Below are positions 10,236-21,240 of a stretch of DNA of 64,000 nt, one piece after another. The translations under genes and the position numbers were made by a program. This DNA is from Zantedeschia hybrid cultivar (Eukaryota > Streptophyta > Magnoliopsida > Alismatales > Araceae): assembly GCA_030544215.1 (NCBI GenBank), contig JARZZO010000013.1, positions 2,158,501 to 2,222,500 of the forward strand, read 5' to 3'. Every line of letters begins with the position of its first letter. Position 1 is the first letter of the stretch. A model generated the notes under the pieces. The model was not told the origin of the DNA. It saw only the letters and a program-made list of their open reading frames with translations, and made no database searches.

Positions 10236-11050
10236 ATGTCTTACTTTCTCAGTATAGAGGTGAAGCAACAAGAAGATGGGATTTTCATATCCCACAAAAA
10301 ATATGCAAAGAAGATTCTCCAAAAGTTCAAAATGGAGAATTGCAAGGCTGTTAGCACTCCTATAACAACAAGCTTGAGGTTGACAAGAGATGGAGAAGAA
10401 GAAATTGTGGAACCAACTCTATTCATGAGTTTGGTTGGCAGTTTAAGGTATCTCACTATTACTAGGCCTGATATTGTATACAGTGTTGGCCTTCTAAGCA
10501 GGTATATGGAAATACCCAAGAATTCTCATTGAATTGCTGCGAAGAGAATTCTTAGGTATATCAAAGGTTCATTGGACCATAGTTTCTTCTATCCTTATAA
10601 AGGAGAGGCTATACTTTATGGTTATTCTGATAGTGATTGGGGTGATGATCTAGATGAAAGGAAGAGCACCACAGGATATGTTTTCTACTTCGGCCTAACA
10701 ACTTTTTCATGGAGTTCAAAGAAACAAAGTGTGGTAGCCTTATCAACATGCGAGGCCGAGTATGTGGCCGCATCTTCTAATGTGTGTGTAGCATTATGGT
10801 TGAGGAATCTGCTTAAAGAGTTACATCATCCACAAATAGAAGCTACATCTATTTTTGTGGATAATAAATCAGTAATAAAGCTCTCGAAGAATCCAGTGGA
10901 ACATGGGTGAAGTAAGCATATTGATACCAGGTTTCACTTTATTAGAGATCATGTGAAAGAAAGAATGTGAAGTTTGAATATTGCAGATTGTGGATCAAGT
11001 GGCTGATATATTCACAAAGCCCTTACCTACCAATACTTTCACAAAGCTTA
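10236..11050 (+). pseudogene. Copia RNase H relic
   Basis: The connection and RNase H parts are recognisable: SYFLSIEVKQQEDGIFISHKKY at the start, RYLTITRPDIVYSVGLLSRY, YSDSDWGDD with its catalytic Asp, STTGYVFYFG and STCEAEYVAAS with its Glu. TGA stops occur near 10530 and 10908, with more decay to 11050. Confidence 0.85.
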
Positions 11051-11081
11051 GAGAAATGCTTAGTATGAAGATAATTCAAGT

Positions 11082-11092
11082 TTGAGGGGGCA
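11082..11092 (+). promoter_or_regulatory. Polypurine tract of the copia element
   Basis: TTGAGGGGGCA lies directly before TGTTGGAG, the start of the 3' LTR. Confidence 0.8.
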
Positions 11093-11507
11093 TGTTGGAG
11101 TTAGCAAACTTGCATTTGGGAGTTTGCCTTCTTTAGTTATTTTAATAAATGTTGTAGGAGTTTGTGGGTTATATAAATGGGAGATGGGTTACAAGAAAGG
11201 TTCTCATCCGTTGTAAACTTGAAGTGGTTTCAAGAGGAGCTTGTAACCTTGGTTTATTAAATAAGTAACTCTCTAAGAGTTACTCTTTTACAAGGCCTAT
11301 ATAAAGGGGCCACTCCTACCATTCGCATCCAAGTCCAAGACAAGTCAAGTCAATTAGAGAAGAATTTATTTAAGTGCTCCACTTCTTGTCTTGTGTGAGT
11401 TATTAAGTGAGTTGGAGAGTTTCTTCTTTTAAATCCTCCTTATATCCATTAGCTTTGCATAACAATATGATACCTAGACCCTAATTCCAAGTTACTGATG
11501 CCGAACA
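11093..11507 (+). mobile_element. 3' LTR of the decayed copia element (415 bp)
   Basis: Runs TGTTGGAG...CCGAACA. Two TATA-like stretches (about 11169-11178 and 11298-11306) lie inside, as expected of a promoter LTR. The right edge is set by the match of 11469-11507 to the 5' remnant next to the primer site. A later CTAACA at 11571 was considered and is less consistent. Confidence 0.75.
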
Positions 11508-11580
11508 CGGCTTCCCTCTACTACTCTTTGTTGGGCCGCCAGCCTCACTCCTATCAGCGGGTCCTCTAACAGATGTTGGC

Positions 11581-11612
11581 CCCTCTCCCTCTCTCTCTCT
11601 CTCTCTCTCTCC
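11581..11612. repeat. CT microsatellite
   Basis: About 30 bases of CT dinucleotides. Confidence 0.9.
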
Positions 11613-12179
11613 ATGTTGGGCGTCAATGAACCTCTTTCCAGTAGTTGTTCTGCTATTACAAACTTCCCATTTCAGATCCTTTATATATGAGATCGAGGTC
11701 TTGATTCATGGTTCCCCAGGATTTCGGTTTTATCCTCATGTTCTTGGACATCCCGGTGTTGAAAGTTCGACTTTTGTAGTTTTATGTGCCCAAAAAATTG
11801 GGATTTAGAGTCTACAGGTCAATAGCCCAAACTTGAAGTTTCTTCCGATGGTTTTTTCAGAACTATGAAAGCAGGTGATTGATGGGTGTGAATTATTGGA
11901 TCCAGTAAATTAATATGATTTGGTAGTGTTTGTTACTTGAGGGACTGGACTGACTCTCAGTAAGAAAGTTTGTAAAAAGATGTGTATTACTGAGGATAAA
12001 ATGTTCTTTAAGATATCCAGAAGGTGCTCGTTCATGGGTTGGGGGTGTGAGGTAGGTTTGTGAGGGAGAGGAGAACTGTAGGGAGATGAGCGAACACACC
12101 AAAGTGGGTTCTACTTAAAGCAATTCCATTTCTTTTCATCTATTTTTTTGGCTTAGTTTCATCCTCTGAATTCTATATA
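11613..12179. other. Intergenic, nothing recognised
   Basis: AT-rich single-copy sequence without a supportable open frame. It may hold 5' exons of the transposase relic that follows, but none can be identified. Confidence 0.4.
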
Positions 12180-13003
12180 TCCTCGATTGCCACAAGTGAT
12201 GATGCATATGCTCAAGTATTTGGCAAAGACAGATCTGGACACATACAAGGAGTTGGCACCGGTCAACCCCAAAATCTTTGTGGAGTGAAATAAGATCATT
12301 TCAAACCCAAGCACGACAGAAAGATGAAAATGGGACTTTACTTCAACTTGTGAAAGTACTAGCTGAAAAAATTGTTAAGGTTGAGACACTTGTCATACAG
12401 GTATGTTTACCCTTCCCTCATGTGATTTTTCATTAGTGTTAGATTTTTCTTAAGTAATGAGCCACTTTATGTGTGTCATTTCAAATAGGAACATAATTCT
12501 GAACCATCCATCTTCTTCTAAATGTGTGCAATCAACTACTAGTGTAGCCAAAGCTATGCATGTGTATATATATCTTTCCTTTTTTTTTTAACAAACCAAT
12601 TTAATTTAATCCATTAAGTTCAATGTCTTTTCATGTCCAAAAACTTTTCTTATGAAACCAGTCAAGGTGCATGCCTTCTTTTTCATGTAAATAATTAAAT
12701 CTATCATTGGATTGAATGTTAGTCTACTTTCATTTTCATGTTCTACAGATGAAAGGAGAAGAGGTAAATTTATTAGATTTGGCAGGAGAAGTGGTTGGAC
12801 ACGGCACAATTATGAGTGAGGAAAAAGATAAGGTAGTTATCCGGAAGGTGTTAGGCGATACTTTTTATGAGATAGTGGTTTTCTTGGCAGTCAAGATTGA
12901 TGCACCACTATTTATAAAAGATGTAGAGAGAAAGATCATGAGAGATGCAATAGGTAGTCGCATACCATGGTTTAAAGACTATGTAAGATTATATGGTCAA
13001 TAA
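12180..13003 (+). pseudogene. En/Spm (CACTA)-type Transposase_24-like relic
   Basis: The first exon ends in CAG before a GTATGT donor at 12401 and reads DDAYAQVFGKDRSGHIQGVG, the conserved block of Transposase_24/Ptta proteins. A stop plus frameshift (near 12286) separates it from a coiled-coil-like stretch rich in Leu and Lys. After a CTACAG acceptor, the second exon (12749-13003) reads EEVNLLDLAGEVVGHG...VLGDTFYEIVV...RIPWFKDYV and ends in TAA. It resembles the C-terminal domain (DUF8039-like) of the same proteins. A closely similar motif occurs in the CACTA element at 51206-57687. The terminal CACTA repeats of this copy were not found. Confidence 0.55.
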
Positions 13004-13763
13004 TTGACTTACATAAATTGTATGTTCTTCAGCCATTGGCAATGATTTCTTCTTATCTATAGGTTCAACTTGATATGGTTTGACTTATTGAAGACATATT
13101 TCACTCTTCAGAGATTTTGGTTGATGGATCTATATTTCAAAGTATGATAGGTCTTTTTTTGTGATCTCCACCAATTGATCTTGAAAATAATATGTAACTA
13201 TACCTATGGTTTCTTTGGATTATGGTGTTGCATACATTTATTTTTATGATGATGATGTACTATTTCGGAATTTCTTAAATGGGAATACGTGATAATTGTG
13301 AAATGACATATGTATCAATAGACAACAATGGTGTGTTTGCAATATATGGATGTGTTTTGAATTGACGAAAAATTATGTATGTGGTATATATGGATGTCGC
13401 AAAGAAAATAAATCTTATGACACAATTGTGTATGTGCAAATGTGATGTGAGATAATTTGCCATATATTAGATGTATGCTTACAGCTTAGTTTTTCTACGT
13501 AAAGTTGTTTATCGTAAATGTATGGTGATATACGCTACAAAAAAATAATTGCCAAGTAGGTTTATGTGTATCTATAGTTACGATAACATGCGTAAGTATC
13601 TCTACAAGAATAGTTGTCGTACAAACTTTTGTTATGGTTTCTTGGAGTTATACTTTGTAAATCACAACCTCATGAGAGGGGAATTGAATCTGTGCCACCT
13701 CAGCAAAAGGTAGCCTGTGGAGTCAATGAGCCATTGGTTTGGTGGCACTTTAATTTGTTACAT
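13004..13763. other. Intergenic, nothing recognised
   Basis: AT-rich. A CGCTACAAAAAAAT word at about 13533 resembles a mutated CACTA terminus, but no partner end was found. Confidence 0.4.
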
Positions 13764-13772
13764 TTTTAACCA

Positions 13773-14131
13773 TAGTGACACTTGTTGCACTACCTGTGGT
13801 ATAGTTTGAAAAAAGATATATTTTTTAAGTTTGCTCTTATTGTTGGTCCATTATGTCCGACATGCTCGTATAATCTAATTTCTAATTGGATGACCCATGC
13901 AATTTCAAAAAATCATAAACTAAATGTCAATGAACATGAATTACAACTCTTAGCCAAGCCCAATAAATTGGGAGCTCAATTTTTAATTTTTAATTTTTTA
14001 GGTTTTTCGATCGAAGATCAAATTACAAGGACATGATAGGACATGATAGAACCAACTATAAAAAAAATAATTTTTTCGGGCTGCCCCCTATGCAGTGCAG
14101 CACATCACCTGTGGTGCAGCAAGTATTACTC
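13773..14131. mobile_element. MULE-like MITE (359 bp)
   Basis: Terminal inverted repeats of about 20 bases (TAGTGACACTTGTTGCAC at the left; the right end reads GAGTAATACTTGCTGCAC on the other strand). Flanked by imperfect 9-bp target duplications, TTTTAACCA (13764-13772) and TTTTAACAA (14132-14140). The inside contains CGATCGAAGATC and GGACATGATAGGACATG, shared with the MITE at 50264. Confidence 0.6.
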
Positions 14132-14140
14132 TTTTAACAA

Positions 14141-14653
14141 ACTATTCGTTCTATATAAGTAGTATTATATTAGAGGGGAATAAGCTTAATAAATGTTAAT
14201 TCATATTATTAATATCAATATTAATAAATGTTAGTATGAATAAAAAATAATATTTAATATTATTTTGATTAATTAATGTTGATTAACATTAATCCTAATT
14301 AATTATTAAGATAAATGTTTTATGCTCCATTTACTAATCAGATATTTGAATAACAATGAACGTTAATCATAGTTTATTATTAATGTAAATCTTAATTAAT
14401 ATTAATTTTAATATATAAGCCCACATAGTAATTATGTGGAAAGATAATGATGAACTTTATTTTATTTTTTATTTTTAATAATAAAATTTATTTATATATA
14501 TTATTTAAATAAAGATTCTATCCTAGGCTAACCTCCACTTTGAAATGAGAACTATTTATCCCTAGAATAGCCAAAGAAGGATTAAATCAAGGCTACCTTG
14601 ATCGGGCTCCCTTGGACTAACCTAGGTTAGCCGTATCCCTATCTCGAAATCAA
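14141..14653. other. AT-rich intergenic DNA
   Basis: 14150-14520 is made of ATTAAT/TTAATT words with many short palindromes. No gene is visible. The last bases (CGAAATCAAACAGG) are the copia insertion site. Confidence 0.6.
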
Positions 14654-14658
14654 ACAGG
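14654..14658. repeat. Target-site duplication, left copy
   Basis: ACAGG, repeated exactly at 23569-23573 on the other side of the copia element. Confidence 0.85.
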
Positions 14659-16214
14659 TGTTGGGTTCTCGATTTTCTGCAGATCTCCCGCGCAGTGGAA
14701 ATAAAAATAAAAACGGAGATCCGTTCCCATTTCGAAAAATCTAAAAATCGGATTATCGGATAATCGGTTCTTACCATGTGCGGATTCGAATCCACAACCG
14801 TTCGGTTCTATTGGTGGGACACCACAAGCCGCGCAAGCGCCCGGCCTCTAACGGAGTCCACGCGATCCTCCTCGCGACGGATATCCTTATGTTCCTCGTT
14901 CTTTGCAGTGCACGAAGCCTCCGCCGGTTGCCGCAGCGATCGCCGCAACGCGCGGACGATTTCCCGTCGAACGGGATTCGGAGATGCAGCGGAGCAGATC
15001 CGGGGATCCGGATTCTTCTGGGGCACCAGAGAGAGAGAGAAAGAGAGGTAGAGGCGGCTAGGGTTAGCAGCAGTTTAGCCTGCTCAGCCCGTTCGCTACA
15101 TTTTATACTAACCGTGTTTTTTCATAAAAACCCCCAGTTTATATAAAACCCACTTATTTACCCATCGCCTTGAGAATCATTTGCGTGTGACCCTCTAGGC
15201 CCAATTACTAGTCCGGTTAATAGCCCAATAAGCCTAGTAACTCCTTACTGGCTTTATTAATCAATTAATAACTCTTTATTAATTAATTAATCAATCGACT
15301 TGATGTCACACATCGAATTCGACCGGACCTCCAATCACGTTGGGTGCCAAGCAACACCGCGTGAACCCGGAAGGTATCGGGGTTAAGTAACCTACTCTTG
15401 GAACCTTTTCGCCGACAGTTACCGAGTGGATATAATCCTTCATTCGTACAATGCTCTCGAGTCAACTCAAGGTATGGCGTGCTGTGAAACCCTAACCGGT
15501 CGACTCACTTGGATTGGATGCCGCTGATGAATATTGGAAAACTCCTTTCCCGATATTATCGTCCACCCTGGCCAGAGATTTCCGCGCATCCTTCCTAGAG
15601 CATTCTTTCTCTAAGTATCGAGAGCGAATGATTCCTTATTGACACACAATTCCCTTCGACGGTATTATGTTGTACCCGATCCTTGGTTGTTTAGAATCCC
15701 GTGGTTAGAGATTCATAAACCAAGTTCAAAGCACATAAGTCCACTGACAAGGTGTCCTTGGTGTCTCAGGTTCGAGGACCATCCACGCAACTGCGACAAT
15801 AGAATCAAGCTGGTTGACAGTGAGGTACAATAAAATCCAGCGATTCAGTCGAATCAGTTCAGTGAACTCATTGTTCAATGAGCACCTACAGATTAGCCTT
15901 AGTGTCTCCACACAAATGACTTATGAGATCAGTCACCCTCATCATATGAGCAGGAGTAATCTGTACTAGTCTAGCCGAATATCCGATGTCCTTGGATATC
16001 CTTCGACTAGAAACGATTAAGAATATGTGTGTTTAAGTGATCAGTCTCATTAGTATGATATCATCATAATTTGATCACTATTGCACATATTTACGGACTT
16101 CATTATGAGATAATAATTAATACGATTTACACACAATGAATATTTTGCCATTATATTAATAAATGAACGAGATTTACATAGTCAGATTGGCTTGTAGGCC
16201 ACCTAAGACTAACA
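14659..16214 (-). mobile_element. 3' LTR of the Angela-like element (left on the + strand)
   Basis: On the + strand it reads TGTTGGGTTCTC...GACTAACA. It pairs with 22027-23568 over the full length. Differences are mostly C/T and G/A substitutions, with a few small indels such as a roughly 12-base stretch near 14935 missing from the other LTR. Confidence 0.9.
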
Positions 16215-16225
16215 ATCTCCCACTT
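16215..16225 (-). promoter_or_regulatory. Polypurine tract of the Angela-like element
   Basis: On the - strand AAGTGGGAGAT immediately precedes the LTR start TGTTAGTC, a standard copia polypurine tract. Confidence 0.9.
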
Positions 16226-16228
16226 GGA

Positions 16229-17104
16229 CTAAAGCCAATCACCTTTATACAGTAAGGCTATAGACTCTAGGTGACACTCAAATACAATTCGAGCCAACGG
16301 CTTTGTCAGTGGATCTACTACATTGTCGACGGATGGAACTCTTTCCACTACTACATCTCTTTTGGATATGATCTCTCTGATAAGATGAAAGCGCCTCAGA
16401 ATATGTTTCGATTTCTGATGAGACCGCGGCTCTTTCGCTTGCGCAATGACTTTATTGTTGTCGCACAACAGCGGAACAGGTTCGGAGATACTGGGAACTA
16501 CGCTGAGGTCGGTGATGAATTTCTTCAACCATACTGCTTCCTTGGCGGCTTCAGCTGCAGCGACGTACTCAGCTTCAGTTGTCGAATCTGTAGTGATTAC
16601 TTGTTTGGAACTCTTCCAGCACAATACTCCTCTGTTCAAATTAAACACAAATCCAGATGTAGACTTGCTGTCATCTGGATTTGACTGGAAACTCGAGTCA
16701 GTAAAACCTTGCTGTTTCAAGTCACCTCCTCCATAGACAAGAAACATACCCTTAGTTCTTCTCAAGTACTTAAGGATACATTTCACTGCCTTCCAGTGCT
16801 CTTCGCCTGGATCAACCTGAAATATGCTCATAACACTTAGAGCAAATGCAACATCAGGCCGTGTACATAGCATGGTATACATAATAGATCCTATGGCAGA
16901 GGCATAGGGTATTCTATCCATGAATGCCCTCTCATTAGGAGTCTTAGGAGACTGCTCCTTTGAGAGATTAATTCCATGTCTCATCAGTATGAGACCTCTC
17001 TTGGAATTTTCCATGCCAAACCTTTTGACTATGGTATCTATGTACAAGGATTGAGTTATTACAAGCATCCTCTTTGATCTATCTCTATAGATTTGTATTC
17101 CCAA
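16229..17104 (-). pseudogene. Copia RNase H region, 291-codon open stretch
   Basis: Contains ASAIGSIMYTMLCTRPDVAFAL, the FTDSSFQSNPDDSKSTSG block, TTEAEYVAAAEA and the terminal NVVDPLTKPL motif, ending at the usual C-terminus near the polypurine tract. This is the best-preserved domain of the element. It is part of a broken polyprotein: a stop or frameshift separates it from the reverse transcriptase at about 17105-17120. Confidence 0.9.
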
Positions 17105-17119
17105 TATGTAGGATGCTTC

Positions 17120-17744
17120 TCACAAATCTTTCATGGAGAAATTTTTTAACAGCCAGATCTTTACTGATGACATCATAGCTAGATCATTCCCAATGAGTAG
17201 TATGTCATCTACGTAAACAACTAAGAAGGTGACTGCGCTCCCACTGGTCTTCTTGTACACACAAGGCTCATCTTCATTCTTAATGAAGTCATAAGACCTG
17301 ACAGCCTCGTCAAATCTTATGTTCCAGCTCTGGGAAGCTTGCTTTAGTCCATAAATGGACCTTTGAAGCTTGCACACTTTATTTGGAGATTCTTTGGATG
17401 TGAAACCTTCTAGTTGTATCATATACACCTCTTCCTCAAGGTTACCATTGAGGAAGATAGTCTTCACATCCATCCGCCAGATCTCGTAATCAAAATGTGC
17501 AGCAATGGCGAGTAGAACTCTGATTGATTATCATGGCAACTGGTGAGAAAGTCTCGTCATAGTCAATTCCTTGTCTTTGACGATATCCCTTTGCTACCAA
17601 CCTTGCCTTATAAGTATCGATCCGTCCATCAGTACTGATCTTCCTCTTAAAGATCCACTTGCATCTGATGGGTACAATACGCTTGAGCAAGTCCTCTAAG
17701 TTCCAAACTTGGTTGGTGTACATGGATTGGATTTCTAAGTTCAT
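17120..17744 (-). pseudogene. Copia reverse transcriptase, broken by a frameshift
   Basis: The N-terminal half (17744-17490) has PIRCKWIFKRK, YKARLVAKGYRQRQGIDY and ETFSPVA. The C-terminal half (17473-17120) has DVKTIFLNGNLEEEVYM, YGLKQASQSWN and the intact catalytic YVDDILLIGN (YVDD at residues 87-90 of that frame). The break between them lies around 17480-17500. Confidence 0.9.
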
Positions 17745-17786
17745 GGCTTCTCGCCATTTCTCGGCTTCTGGGCCTTCTATGGCCTC

Positions 17787-18526
17787 CTAGTAGGTTTTAG
17801 GATCATCATCCTCATTATATTCAACCTTAGACTCACCTTTAGCGATATGTCTCACATATCGTTCGGGTAGTCTAGGTAATCTACCAGATCTACGAGGCTC
17901 ACCTGTGCGTACCTGAACAGATTCAGGAACTGATATCTCATCTGATGATAATGCAATTGTTTGGGGATCTAGAACCTCTTCCAGTACTATTTTACTCTCA
18001 CTGTCCTCCTGGAGAAGGTATTCTTCTTCCAAGAAGATAGCTTTCCTGGCGACAAACACTTTTTGTTCACCAGGATGGTAAAAATAGTATCCAAAGGTTT
18101 TCTTTAGATATCCCACAAACCTGCATTTATCAGTTCGTGTTTCCAGCCTGTCTGGATCATGTCTCTTTACATGAGTAGGACAACCCCAGACTTTAACATG
18201 TTTAAATTCTAGTTTCCTGCCTTTTCATATCTCATATGGAGTAGAGGCCACATACTTGCTTGGTACTTTGTTCAACAGGTATGTTGCTGACTCTAGAGCA
18301 TACCTCCAGAGGGACATTGGTAATCCTGAAAAGCTCATCATGGATCGCACAATGTCCAACAAGGTGTGATTCCTCCTTTCTGATACACCATTCATCTGTG
18401 GTGTATATAGAGGGGTCAGCTGAGAAAGGATACCATTATTCCTTAGGAATTGTGTGAAATTAGTACTCAAGTATTCTCCTTCTCGATCTGATCGAAGAGC
18501 TTTAATACTCTTTCCTAATTGCTTAT
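17787..18526 (-). pseudogene. Copia integrase core and C-terminal region, broken
   Basis: 18470-18225 carries the core end: SQLTPLYTPQMNGVSERRN with the catalytic Glu, and LWRYALESATYLLNKVPSK. 18116-17787 carries the integrase C-terminal module (GYLKKTFGYYFYHPGEQKVFV) and the acidic linker to reverse transcriptase with RRSGRLPRLPERY. The frame is lost between them at 18120-18220 and again upstream at about 18500. Confidence 0.85.
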
Positions 18527-19165
18527 CTACCTCATTTTTGAACTCCTTGAACTCTCAAATGCTTCCGACTTGTACTTCATTAAGTACACATAGTTGAATC
18601 TTGAGAAGTCATTGGTGAACGTGATGAAGTATGAAAAGCCACCTTTGGCTTGGGTGGATATGGGACCACATATATCCGATATTAGCTCCAAAATGTCCTT
18701 GGCACGTTCTGCATGTCCAGTAAATGGAGATTTTGCCATCTTTCCCATAAGGCAAGATTCACACGTCACAAACGATTCATAATCGAATACTGTTAAATAA
18801 CCATGCTTATGTAACCTTTGCAACCTGCTTTCACCAATATGCCCATGTCTACAATGCCACATGTAGGCTTGGTTCACACAATCGTTGAGAAGCTCCTTAC
18901 AGTTCCTCTTCCAGTGACCATTCTGCTTACAGTAGAAGCAGTCACCATTTACTACTCTTTTCCCTTTGTCCTTTGATCTTTTATCGTTAGCTATCATCTC
19001 TACTTCAGGGGCATCTAATGCCGATTCAGCAGGAGGATCAGCATTAAGGGCGTAGGCAATCTGCTCAGATCTGAAGACATTCTTCAAGTGTTTGAGCCAA
19101 TCCGAGTAGATCGCGTAAGTCAAAAGGGCATCAAGTATGCCACAGAGTGGGTTATTCGACGACAT
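18527..19165 (-). pseudogene. Internally deleted copia Gag fused to GAG-pre-integrase/integrase start; protease missing
   Basis: ATG 19165 opens MSSNNPLCGILDA, a usual start for this Gag, through SEQIAYALNADPPAE. The frame then jumps within a few residues to a Lys-rich segment and the CCHC knuckle CFYCKQNGHWKRNC. It jumps again to WHCRHGHIGESRLQRLHKHG, the GAG-pre-integrase domain, and the start of the integrase core (ELISDICGPIS...FTNDFSRF). Most of Gag and the whole protease, with its Asp active site, are absent. The 212-codon frame stays open across both deletion joints. Confidence 0.85.
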
Positions 19166-19357
19166 TATTCTCTACAAGAGATGAATAAAATCCTTTTAGC
19201 CTATGTTCTATTATTAAATATAAAACAAGACATGATCTTTTGTTCAAGTTTTTACTCCCACTAATTTTCGACGGACTATATAACCCTCAGTTATACAGAA
19301 CGGGAAATGCTGACAGTCTCCTAGTGGGGTTCAGAATCTCAATGACTTGCAGTACAA

Positions 19358-19664
19358 CCTTGTGGATAGCACAACCAACTGTAATACAATCAAAGAGCAC
19401 CCATCTCATAGGACTTGCAACTCCTTGCAATATTTGATCATAGCTTGAGCCCCCAGAGATTTAATGGCCTTGTGGATAGCACAACAAACCACTAATTCTG
19501 GTCTAAGCTAACCATTGTTACGCGGCAAGTATAGATTTGCATGCAGCCCTTGTGGATAGCACAACAAAGCTACATGGTTCCTTTACCCCGATCATATAGG
19601 CATCTAATGCCATAGCCATAGTCTCTCCTCACAATTAGACAAGCCTTGTGGTAATACAACAAAC
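19358..19664. repeat. Spaced 18-21 base leader repeat, four copies
   Basis: CCTTGTGGATAGCACAAC words begin at 19358, 19468, 19548 and 19644; the last is degenerate (CCTTGTGGTAATACAAC). A partial copy, ATGGATAGCACA, lies near 19901. Spacing is 80-110 bases. Confidence 0.8.
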
Positions 19665-20389
19665 CTGTCTAAAGTGATTTGAGTCCTATGATTATAACGA
19701 TGGTGGACCACGCGGTAAATTCTTAATTACTAACATTACGGCTTAGAGTTTAGATGAGGGTATTTAGATAACTTTTATCTTGGTCTCTCCTAGGTAATAG
19801 TATATAAATATATCGTATATATTTACTAAATACTATACCTGCTTTGATTTACAATCAAACATTAAAAACAATGCATCACATACATATCTAGTGTGGTCAT
19901 GGATAGCACAGTGGGTTTGATTGGAGTCAACAGCCAAACGCACACACAATATAACATAACATTTATATAAGACTACCCTTCAAACATAAATGCAAAAGAT
20001 CTCCATCGTATCGCCTTCTTGATTGCAGCAGTAGATCGTCCTCACTCTTTCTTCGGTTGCCTTGATCAGATTACAATAATTCTAGAATTACAAGTAAATT
20101 GAAGAAGGCCTTATGGCGAGTACAAGAGAGGGGGAGGTAGAAGTACAACGGAGTTTGAGAGAGAGAGAGGTACGTAGACCTCTATTTATTAACAATTAAT
20201 AAATATCCATACATCTACGATCCACATTCATCACTCATCACATGAATAATAAAATAAGTGCATATCCATGACCACGGTGTGTTTTAAACATTCCACACAT
20301 GATTCAGCGCATCACATGGGTAAAATAAAAGAGTTTTCAAAATATATAATTCTTGGCTTTCAAAAGGCTGAGTTCCGATCAAAATTGGC

Positions 20390-21240
20390 ATTTGAATTTT
20401 GAAAATTCTTTTAATTAATTTAACATGCAATCAAATCTAATTTAAAAGCATTTAACACACATCACATGTGCACACACTCCAAATTAATAATTTTCAGATT
20501 ATTCCATACAATTAGAACAATTCTAATAATTAAATAATATAACACTTAGATTAAACCACATTAATAATCTAACAATTAGACTATTAATAACTAATCTAAC
20601 TCTTAGACTAGTCTAATAAAGTTAATTAATAATTTAACACTTAAATTAATAATCAACTGCAATTAATTATTAACCACTAACCTAATACTTAGATTAGTCA
20701 ATTAATGTTAATTATTAATTTAACTCTTAAACCAATAATTAACACTAACAAATTAATAACTAATTAATCTAACTCATAGATTAACTAATTAAAGTTATCA
20801 TTAATTTAACTATTAAATTAATAAATAACAATAATCAATTAAGGACTACTAATTTAACATTTAAATTAGTCATCTAAGTTAATTATTAATTTAACAATTA
20901 AATTAATAACTAACTTAAAAATTAATTAACAATTAGTAGAATTAATAATGTAACATTTAGATTAATTATCACTAACCTCTAATTTAAACTCTTAAATTAG
21001 TCATATAAAGGTTAATAATTAATTTAACAATTAAATTAATATTAATCCTAATTAATTAACAACTAATTGCTAATTAATTAACCCTTAAATGACTTAATGA
21101 TTCAAAATCATTAAATAAAATGGAACAATAAAATTAAATTTCAAAATAATTTCTGAATTTTAAAATTAATTCAAATTTTATTTGTAATTTAAATGGTCTT
21201 AAGGGGTTTGAAATGGGGATAAAGGGGTATAAGGGTTTAA
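20390..21240. repeat. AT-rich degenerate repeat block in the leader
   Basis: Composed almost wholly of TTAATTAATAATTTAAC, CTTAGATTAGTC and related words at roughly 60-90 base intervals, with many self-complementary stretches. Confidence 0.7.

Larger units (their letters stand above)
6984..11507 (+). mobile_element. Decayed Ty1/copia element, 5' LTR interrupted by the gypsy insertion
   Basis: The order is the copia one: LTR remnant, initiator-Met tRNA primer site, gag, protease, integrase, reverse transcriptase, RNase H, polypurine tract, 3' LTR. The 5' LTR is reduced to its last 38 bases because the gypsy LTR abuts it. All open frames are broken. The 3' LTR ends CCGAACA at 11507. Confidence 0.8.

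Noticed and set aside
11508..11571. Extension of the copia 3' LTR to CTAACA at 11571
   Set aside because: The 5' remnant next to the primer site ends at the equivalent of 11507, so the last 64 bases are flank.
13533..13560. Possible degenerate CACTA terminus (CGCTACAAAAAAAT)
   Set aside because: First two bases differ from CACTA and no inverted partner or 3-bp duplication could be found.
14630..14658. Right end of a Tourist/PIF MITE (CGAAATCAAACAGGCACC when the copia insertion is removed)
   Set aside because: The inverted left end was not found within 1 kb, so a MITE could not be delimited.
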